Both the position numbers and the translations under genes were made by a program. DNA of 18,487 bases from assembly GCA_023140635.1 (NCBI GenBank), contig JAGLLG010000013.1, positions 1 through 18,487 of the forward strand, given 5' to 3'. This document shows, one piece after another, positions 13,754 to 18,487 of this stretch. Every line of letters begins with the position of its first letter. Within the stretch, counting starts at the first letter, position 1. The notes beneath the pieces are model-generated. The model had not been told where the DNA came from and did not search any database. It was given only the letters and a program-made list of their open reading frames with translations. This DNA comes from Candidatus Pacearchaeota archaeon. GTDB lineage: Archaea; Nanobdellota; Nanobdellia; Pacearchaeales; GW2011-AR1.

Positions 13754-15112
13754 ATGGTACTAGATAAACTAGGCTCAGCCTTAAAATCAGGAATAAAGAA
13801 GATTTCAAACGCAATCTTTGTAGATAAAAAACTCATAGATGGAATCATAAAAGATATCCAAAAATCACTAATCGAAGCAGATGTAAACATCGAACTAGTT
13901 TTTGCACTTTCTCAAAAGATCAAGAAACTAGCCTACGATGAAACCATAAAAGGCATTGACAAAAAAGAACAACTCGTTAAACTTATTCACGACGAAATTA
14001 CATTACTTTTAGGCAAAGAAAAACAACTCAAACTCCCAAAAAAAGCGAGCCTTATGTTCCTAGGACTCTATGGTGCAGGTAAGACCACAACAATTGCAAA
14101 ATTAGGATTTTACTACGCTAAACGAGGAAGAAAAGTCGCACTCCTTGGGTTAGACACTCAACGACCTGCCGCAATGGATCAATTAGAACAGTTAGCTAAA
14201 CAAACAAACCTTCAAGCATTTATAGATAAAAAGGAAAAAGACCCTCTAAAAATTATAAAACAATATAGCAAAGATTTAGAAAAATACGACCTAGTTCTAA
14301 TAGATACTGCTGGAAGAGACGGACTTAACAAAGAACTCATCAAAGAGATAGAAAAACTAGACAAGAGATTAAAACCAGATTACAGAATTTTAGTTATGCC
14401 TGCAGATGTTGGACAAACCGCAAAAACCCAAGCAGAAGAATTCCAAAAAGCACTTTCAATTGACGGAGTTATTGTCACAAGAATGGACGGAACTTCCAAA
14501 GGTGGAGGAGCCCTAACTGCCTGCGCAGAAACAAAAGCCCCCGTTTTCTTCATCGGTGTCGGAGAACAAATCCACGAAATCGAAACCTTCAACCCAGAAT
14601 CTTTCATCCAACGACTCCTCGGAATGGGCGACCTCCAGGCACTCCTCGAACACGTCAAATCCGCAACCGACGAGAAACAAACAAAACGAATCGAAGAACG
14701 ACTGCAAGAAGGAAAATTCACCCTCCTCGACCTCTACTCCCAACTCGAACAAATGAACAAAATGGGAAGCATGGACAAACTAATCGGAATGATCCCAGGA
14801 ATGTCCGCTGCAAAAGTCCCGAAAAATGTCCTCGCAAAACAAGAATCAAAAATGAAACACTGGAAAAACGCAATCTCCTCAATGACCGAAGACGAAATCG
14901 AAAACCCCGAAATCTTGGAAAAACAAACCTCTCGAATCCAACGAGTTTCAAAAGGTTCTGGAACAACAACGACAGAAATCAGAGAATTATTGAAGCAATA
15001 TAAAATGCTCAAAGAAATGATGGGGATGCAAAGTGGTTTGGCCGAAGGAAAAATAGACCAAAAGATGATGCAGAAAATGGCGAAGAAATTTCGAGGGAAG
15101 GTTAAGTTTTAA
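13754..15112 (+). CDS. srp54: signal recognition particle protein SRP54
   Basis: 452 residues, full length. SRP54 binds signal sequences on ribosomes and the SRP RNA, and docks with FtsY. The N domain covers about 1-95. The G domain has GLYGAGKTTT (104-113), DTQRPAAMDQL (134-144), DTAGR (184-188), TRMDGTSKGGG (242-252) and FFIGVGEQ (265-272). The M domain (about 300-452) is methionine-rich, with GKFTLLDLYSQLEQMNKMGS, and carries the RNA-binding helix-loop SRIQRVSKGSG (393-403). The third codon position is clearly C-rich around 14500-14950. No SRP RNA gene is visible in this window. It ends 6 nt from the convergent nucleotidyltransferase gene. Confidence 0.95.
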   Translation: MVLDKLGSALKSGIKKISNAIFVDKKLIDGIIKDIQKSLIEADVNIELVFALSQKIKKLAYDETIKGIDKKEQLVKLIHDEITLLLGKEKQLKLPKKASLMFLGLYGAGKTTTIAKLGFYYAKRGRKVALLGLDTQRPAAMDQLEQLAKQTNLQAFIDKKEKDPLKIIKQYSKDLEKYDLVLIDTAGRDGLNKELIKEIEKLDKRLKPDYRILVMPADVGQTAKTQAEEFQKALSIDGVIVTRMDGTSKGGGALTACAETKAPVFFIGVGEQIHEIETFNPESFIQRLLGMGDLQALLEHVKSATDEKQTKRIEERLQEGKFTLLDLYSQLEQMNKMGSMDKLIGMIPGMSAAKVPKNVLAKQESKMKHWKNAISSMTEDEIENPEILEKQTSRIQRVSKGSGTTTTEIRELLKQYKMLKEMMGMQSGLAEGKIDQKMMQKMAKKFRGKVKF

Positions 15113-15118
15113 GATAAA

Positions 15119-15820
15119 TTAAACTTCCTTCTTTTTAGAATTTAACTCATCTAAAATATCACATAATACATAAAAGATTCTCTTAACATCTTTTTTATTT
15201 TTAGCAATAGGAGATTTCAGTCCCAATCTTTTTCTAAAAAGGTAATCAAAATAATAATTCATAACTTCAGTTAAAAATTTCTCATCATAAATAGTATTGA
15301 TTCTATCATAAAAAGCAAGATAAAGAGAGATATTATCAGCATAATTAGAATTTCCAAATTCATTAAGAAATAATTTATTTTTATCTTCAAAAAAACAATC
15401 ATAGTGATTCACAAACATATCTTTCAAAATTTCATCTTCAAAAAGAGCCCATTGCCAGTCTTTTTCAATTTGAGGATAGGAGCAGTAGATCATGGTGTGA
15501 AATGCCAAATCATTCTTTGTATAATTAAATAAAGATTCAAATTCTGGAATAAAACTCACTCCAGGAAACCTAACAAGTTTAGAGCTATATCTCCTATTCA
15601 GATATTTGTTCACTTTTTCAAACAATTCATGAATTTCTTTATAAAAAGAAGAAGTTTTTGACTTAACTTTTTTAGTGATTATCAAATCAACATCCTTTTC
15701 AACATCACAAGAACCAATTGTCCCAAAAGTCATAATATGTTTTGTTTTCTCAAGTTCTTTAACTAAAAATTCTTTAATCTCTTGCCAGGTATAAGGTCTT
15801 ACTTTAATATCTTCATTCAT
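15119..15820 (-). CDS. nucleotidyltransferase-fold protein (second of the cluster)
   Basis: 233 residues from the ATG at 15820 (MNEDIKVRPY). A TTG 18 nt upstream is in frame, but a TATA box at 15842-15851 is centred 27 nt before the ATG. The motif IMTFGTIGSCDVEKDVDLII has the Gly-Ser plus Asp-x-Asp layout of the polymerase-beta nucleotidyltransferase fold (GS at 36-37, Asp43 and Asp45). After the core come aromatic and helical segments (KDWQWALFEDEILKD and a basic C-terminal helix bundle). The overall sequence does not resemble the other nucleotidyltransferase of the cluster outside the core. It could modify an RNA, protein or small molecule, or be a toxin-like enzyme. The substrate is unknown. 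Confidence 0.75.
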   Translation of the reverse strand: MNEDIKVRPYTWQEIKEFLVKELEKTKHIMTFGTIGSCDVEKDVDLIITKKVKSKTSSFYKEIHELFEKVNKYLNRRYSSKLVRFPGVSFIPEFESLFNYTKNDLAFHTMIYCSYPQIEKDWQWALFEDEILKDMFVNHYDCFFEDKNKLFLNEFGNSNYADNISLYLAFYDRINTIYDEKFLTEVMNYYFDYLFRKRLGLKSPIAKNKKDVKRIFYVLCDILDELNSKKKEV

Positions 15821-15841
15821 ATTTAAATAAGAATTCAAATG

Positions 15842-15851
15842 TTTTTAATAT
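15842..15851 (-). promoter_or_regulatory. TATA box of the second nucleotidyltransferase gene
   Basis: Minus strand ATATTAAAAA, 27 nt before the ATG at 15820. It lies at the end of the phosphoesterase gene, so this gene can be expressed both with and without the upstream genes. Confidence 0.45.
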
Positions 15852-16756
15852 TATCTCTTCCAAAACTCAACCTTCTTAACCTTCTTATTAACAATCTCAA
15901 CTAACACCTGAGCATCTCTTCCAAAACCAGGATTTATCACAACAGTCTTTCCAATTTTATCCTTCCCCCTCCCCTCGTGCATATGCCCTCCAATACAAAG
16001 CAAAGGCTTAGACTTAACACAAAAATCTTTAGCAATCGTTGAACCAAGATGCTTTTTATAAGCATACGACCCCTTTTGCTTCCCAACATCCAACTTGGTA
16101 CTATAAGGAATATTGTGTGTCAAAAAAATCGTCGGAAATTTCTTATCCCTTTTACCATAAACATCCTTCAATCTACCAATCAACTTCTCATAAGCCCTTT
16201 TCAACTTCAAATAATCTTTCTCATTAAAATTCTTCCGAGAAACTTTTTCTGGACAACTACTCAACCCATACCCCAAAATATTTACCTCACAAAACCTATG
16301 CAACCTAAACTGGCAATCCCTTATATTCTTTAACCCTCGTACCAATTTTTTATTCATTTCACTACCACCCCACATATCATAAAAAGCCTTCATACGAGAG
16401 TAACCTCTTCCATCCATATTTTTAATTTTTGTTTTTCCATAACTCTCATCCCAATTTCCAGGAACAATAAACACAGGCTTATCAAAAGAATTCAAAAACT
16501 CTAAGATTTTCCTACCACCTTCCAAGGAACGCTTTTCCATTTGTTTAAACTCTTTTTTCCCAACATCTTGGATAATCATCTTCTCGATATTTAAAGAAAT
16601 CTCAGGATTCTTCTTTAATTCCCTAAACAATTTTTTATAATAAGGAGCTATCTCTTTATCAGAACAGATATCTCCAACCTGGATGATACAATCAAAATCC
16701 TTGAAATGAATTCTCGGCTTCCTGCCATGTAAATCCCCAATAACTAATATTTTCAT
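15851..16756 (-). CDS. calcineurin-like metallophosphoesterase
   Basis: 301 residues from the ATG at 16756, which overlaps the stop of the upstream gene as ATGA. An in-frame start seven codons earlier would overlap it more and is less likely. All phosphoesterase motifs are present: GDLHG (Asp8, His10), QVGDICSD (Asp29), VPGNWDES (Asn101, Asp103), LTHN (His214) and GGHMHEG (His258, His260), the ligands of a two-metal site. The sequence between motifs three and four is longer and basic. The family includes phosphodiesterases and phosphatases acting on nucleotides, nucleic acids and proteins; the substrate cannot be read here. It is coupled to one nucleotidyltransferase and followed by another. 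Confidence 0.88.
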   Translation of the reverse strand: MKILVIGDLHGRKPRIHFKDFDCIIQVGDICSDKEIAPYYKKLFRELKKNPEISLNIEKMIIQDVGKKEFKQMEKRSLEGGRKILEFLNSFDKPVFIVPGNWDESYGKTKIKNMDGRGYSRMKAFYDMWGGSEMNKKLVRGLKNIRDCQFRLHRFCEVNILGYGLSSCPEKVSRKNFNEKDYLKLKRAYEKLIGRLKDVYGKRDKKFPTIFLTHNIPYSTKLDVGKQKGSYAYKKHLGSTIAKDFCVKSKPLLCIGGHMHEGRGKDKIGKTVVINPGFGRDAQVLVEIVNKKVKKVEFWKR

Positions 16757-17463
16757 TTTACTAAAAATCCTAAACAATCATTAGAAAAATTTAAGATATT
16801 TTCAAAATCTTCTTTCTTCAAATCATGAGACAATATCTTTTCAGAATTCAAAGGTAATTTAATTTTATCTCCATATTTCTTCTTAAAAAATAATAATAAC
16901 TTTTCCTTCTTCAAAATTCCTTCATCAATCAACATAGCCCTAAGAAATGTTTTAAACAGAAAATAAGAAGCTTCAAGTTTATATTCTTCATCATCTAAAG
17001 ACTCTCTTAAGGAATGTTTTAGATCTACAGACAACATTTCAAATAAATGTTGATTGGTTAATTTGAAATTAAAATTTTTAAGGCAATCCTCCCCATACAA
17101 TATTTTTTTATTTTTGTCCTCTGAAAGATTTTTATAAAAAAATAAATCATGAGGGTTATGAACAACATTTAATTCCTTTTTTCCCAAATATATTATAGAG
17201 ATAAAATATTTCCCTTTTCTTTTTCTAGCTGATCCCCCAAAATCAAAAACAACCTCCCCAGATTTTTCCTCAAAATTTTTAATTATCTTAACCAATTTAA
17301 AAATCTCTTCAATTGAAACAAGGTCTCCTTTAAAATAAAAGATTAAATCTATATCATGAGAATCATCTGAATAAGTAGATGAACCAAATTGGATAATCCC
17401 TTCCAAATCCAATCTTTCTGAACAAACTCTAACAAAATCATTCAATACTTCATTAATTTTCAT
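16753..17463 (-). CDS. nucleotidyltransferase-fold protein (first of the cluster)
   Basis: 236 residues from the ATG at 17463 (MKINEVLNDF). A TTG seven codons upstream lies inside the TATA box and is rejected. GIIQFGSSTYSDDSHDIDLI holds the nucleotidyltransferase signature (GSS at 27-29, Asp37 and Asp39). A third acidic residue may be Asp74 in VVFDFGG. The C-terminal 110 residues are helical (SYFLFKTFLRAMLIDEGILK), reminiscent of the substrate-binding bundle of aminoglycoside- or kanamycin-type nucleotidyltransferases. A HEPN RxxxxH motif is not seen. It is first in the cluster and coupled by 4 nt to the metallophosphoesterase. Confidence 0.8.
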   Translation of the reverse strand: MKINEVLNDFVRVCSERLDLEGIIQFGSSTYSDDSHDIDLIFYFKGDLVSIEEIFKLVKIIKNFEEKSGEVVFDFGGSARKRKGKYFISIIYLGKKELNVVHNPHDLFFYKNLSEDKNKKILYGEDCLKNFNFKLTNQHLFEMLSVDLKHSLRESLDDEEYKLEASYFLFKTFLRAMLIDEGILKKEKLLLFFKKKYGDKIKLPLNSEKILSHDLKKEDFENILNFSNDCLGFLVK

Positions 17464-17483
17464 AACACAATTAGGATGAACCA

Positions 17484-17492
17484 ATTTAAAAA
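17484..17492 (-). promoter_or_regulatory. TATA box of the nucleotidyltransferase/phosphoesterase cluster
   Basis: Minus strand TTTTTAAAT, centred 25 nt before the ATG at 17463, back to back with the Bud32 promoter. Confidence 0.5.
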
Positions 17493-17505
17493 TCTAATCA
17501 AAAAC

Positions 17506-17515
17506 CTATTAAATC
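17506..17515 (+). promoter_or_regulatory. TATA box of bud32
   Basis: CTATTAAATC, centred 25 nt before the ATG at 17535. Confidence 0.5.
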
Positions 17516-17534
17516 AAATATCTCTCAATTAAAT

Positions 17535-18131
17535 ATGAAACTAATCCAACAAGGCGCAGAAGCAAAAATATTCCTAGACAAATCTGTAATCAACAAAGAC
17601 CGAATCCCAAAATCCTATCGCCACCCGCAACTCGACAAACAAATTCGAACACGACGAACTCGTTCTGAATCCAAAATCCTAACTAAAGCTCACGATCTAA
17701 AAATAAACGTCCCAAAAGTTCTCAACACAGATAAGTTCAACATCGAAATAGAATATATCGAAGGTGACCGCCTCTCAGAGACTCTAAACTCCTATCCCAA
17801 AAAAAAACAATTCAAGAGCATGCAACAACTAGGAGAACAAACAGCTCTTCTTCATAAAAACAACATCATCCACGGAGACCTTACAACCTCAAACACAATT
17901 AGCTCAGATAACAAAATCTTCCTTATCGACTTCGGACTCGGGTTCATCTCAACAAAAATAGAAGACAAAGCCGTTGATCTCCATTTAATCAAACAAGCCC
18001 TCGAAGCAAAACACTTCCAGAACCACGAAGAACTATTCGAACAGTTCACGAAGGGATACCAATGGTCAGACTCAGAAAAAATCCTAGAACGATTAAAAAT
18101 CGTAGAAAAACGTGGGCGATATAAACATTAA
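17535..18131 (+). CDS. bud32: Bud32 (PRPK-type) kinase of the KEOPS complex
   Basis: 198 residues, the usual length for stand-alone Bud32. It is the small atypical kinase/ATPase that works with Kae1, Cgi121 and Pcc1 in making t6A at position 37 of ANN-decoding tRNAs. Visible features: QQGAEAKIF (5-13), the basic signature SYRHPQLDKQIRTRRTRSES (27-46), catalytic HGDLTTSN (113-120), the metal-binding DFGLG (132-136), EDKAVDLHLIKQALEAKH (143-160) and the C-terminal RLKIVEKRGRYKH. In some archaea it is fused to Kae1; here it is separate and Kae1 is not in the window. Its plus-strand codons are A/C-rich like FtsY and SRP54. Confidence 0.94.
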   Translation: MKLIQQGAEAKIFLDKSVINKDRIPKSYRHPQLDKQIRTRRTRSESKILTKAHDLKINVPKVLNTDKFNIEIEYIEGDRLSETLNSYPKKKQFKSMQQLGEQTALLHKNNIIHGDLTTSNTISSDNKIFLIDFGLGFISTKIEDKAVDLHLIKQALEAKHFQNHEELFEQFTKGYQWSDSEKILERLKIVEKRGRYKH

Positions 18132-18204
18132 ATAGCCCAACAGGATGGGTCTGCCCCAACCAATTAAAATTATAGATTAGTGAGGGTATCGGACATCGGT
18201 TCGG

Positions 18205-18208
18205 AAAA
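18205..18208 (-). terminator. T-run after tRNA-Gln
   Basis: TTTT immediately after the discriminator base on the minus strand, consistent with archaeal T-run termination. Short, so tentative. Confidence 0.3.
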
Positions 18209-18281
18209 TAGCCCCGCCAGGATTCGAACCTGGGTCACAGGGATCAAAACCCTGCATCCTTGACCACTAGACTACGGGACT
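18209..18281 (-). tRNA. tRNA-Gln (anticodon UUG)
   Basis: A 73-nt cloverleaf. Acceptor AGTCCCG/CGGGGCT has one T-G pair, discriminator A. The D arm has loop AGTGGTCAA. The anticodon stem is CAGGG/CCCTG with loop TTTTGAT (TTG at 34-36). The T arm is CCAGG/CCTGG with loop TTCGAAT. G19 and C56 are normal, and no CCA is encoded. A T4 run (18205-18208 on the opposite strand) directly follows the 3' end. Confidence 0.92.
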
Positions 18282-18303
18282 GCTGATCTAATTAAATAAT
18301 AAC

Positions 18304-18312
18304 GATTTTTAA
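18304..18312 (-). promoter_or_regulatory. TATA box of tRNA-Gln
   Basis: Minus strand CTTAAAAAT, about 27 nt before the first base of the tRNA. It is divergent from the promoter of the next gene. Confidence 0.5.
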
Positions 18313-18377
18313 GTCTTTAGAGTACCTATTAAATCTTATTCAGTTTTGAATTAATTCTAACTCCATACAAGCACTAA

Positions 18378-18387
18378 ACTTTAAAAA
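18378..18387 (+). promoter_or_regulatory. TATA box of the probable S15 gene
   Basis: ACTTTAAAAA, centred 26 nt before the ATG at 18409. Confidence 0.5.
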
Positions 18388-18408
18388 CCATTATTTACAT
18401 CAATTAGC

Positions 18409-18487
18409 ATGACAAAAATAGAAAAACCTACATGGGTAAAAATGAAAGAACCTGAATTAAAGAAAACCATAGCAGAGCTTGCAGAAA
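18409..18487 (+). CDS. rps15: probable small-subunit ribosomal protein S15, 5' end only
   Basis: Only 26 codons are inside the window: MTKIEKPTWVKMKEPELKKT, then IAELAE. The pattern P-x-W-V followed by a helix of E-L-K-K-x-I-x-x-L-A matches the stretch of archaeal S15 just before its conserved PSxIGxxLRDxYGIP region, with the basic N-terminal extension missing. A shortened S15 is plausible for a reduced DPANN genome. The rest of the gene is needed to confirm this. Confidence 0.55.
   Translation, partial: MTKIEKPTWVKMKEPELKKTIAELAE

Noticed and set aside
16753..17463. HEPN/MNT-type toxin-antitoxin pair
   Set aside because: The helical C-terminal part lacks the RxxxxH motif of HEPN toxins and no separate HEPN gene is adjacent; the nucleotidyltransferase fold alone does not establish it.
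1..18487. CRISPR array or insertion sequence
   Set aside because: No regularly spaced repeats with unique spacers, and no transposase or integrase motif, were seen.

Overview
This window looks like a piece of a DPANN-type archaeal chromosome, probably from the Woesearchaeota/Pacearchaeota/Nanoarchaeota side. The archaeal assignment rests on ribosomal proteins L44e and S3Ae, paralogous SRP54 and FtsY GTPases, a GINS51 replication subunit, a stand-alone Bud32 kinase, tRNA genes without encoded CCA, and TATA boxes about 25-28 nt upstream of almost every first gene. The DPANN assignment is inference: it comes from a secreted giant protein next to a KKGQ-type class III signal protein, compact spacing and low GC. 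The + strand is C-rich and G-poor over most of the window, so minus-strand genes use G/T-ending codons and most plus-strand genes use A/C-ending codons.

Layout. 1-7304 is one minus-strand operon. A 39-residue ribbon-helix-helix-like protein, a 613-residue class III signal (pilin-like) protein and a giant secreted protein (at least 1758 residues, running off the left edge) are joined by two 4-nt ATGA overlaps. A dyad with tandem repeats lies just upstream of the promoter. 7367-7930 holds an orphan minus-strand gene between 10-bp inverted repeats. 8032-8411 holds tRNA-Val(GAC) and a 93-residue DPANN-type small protein. 8684-10312 is the L44e, S3Ae and nucleoside diphosphate kinase operon followed by tRNA-Thr(UGU). 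10313-10545 is noncoding but strongly structured, and contains inverted and direct copies of the 3' end of tRNA-Thr. 10575-11577 carries three small genes (an orphan, a very basic protein and a PQ-loop-like membrane protein). 11574-15112 is an information-processing block: GINS51 (minus), FtsY, a small unknown gene and SRP54. 15119-17463 is a minus-strand cluster of two different nucleotidyltransferase-fold proteins around a metallophosphoesterase. 17535-18487 holds Bud32, tRNA-Gln(UUG) on the minus strand and the start of a probable ribosomal protein S15.

How the genes fit together. SRP54 and FtsY form the co-translational targeting pathway, which would deliver secreted proteins such as the two surface proteins at the left. 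L44e, S3Ae, S15 and the tRNAs serve translation; Bud32 serves tRNA t6A modification, which tRNA-Thr(UGU) would be expected to need. GINS51 serves the replicative helicase. The least explained parts are the structured region after tRNA-Thr, the nucleotidyltransferase/metallophosphoesterase/nucleotidyltransferase cluster, the pilin-like/giant protein operon with its possible operator, and the compositionally odd orphans at 7381-7890 and 10575-11024.
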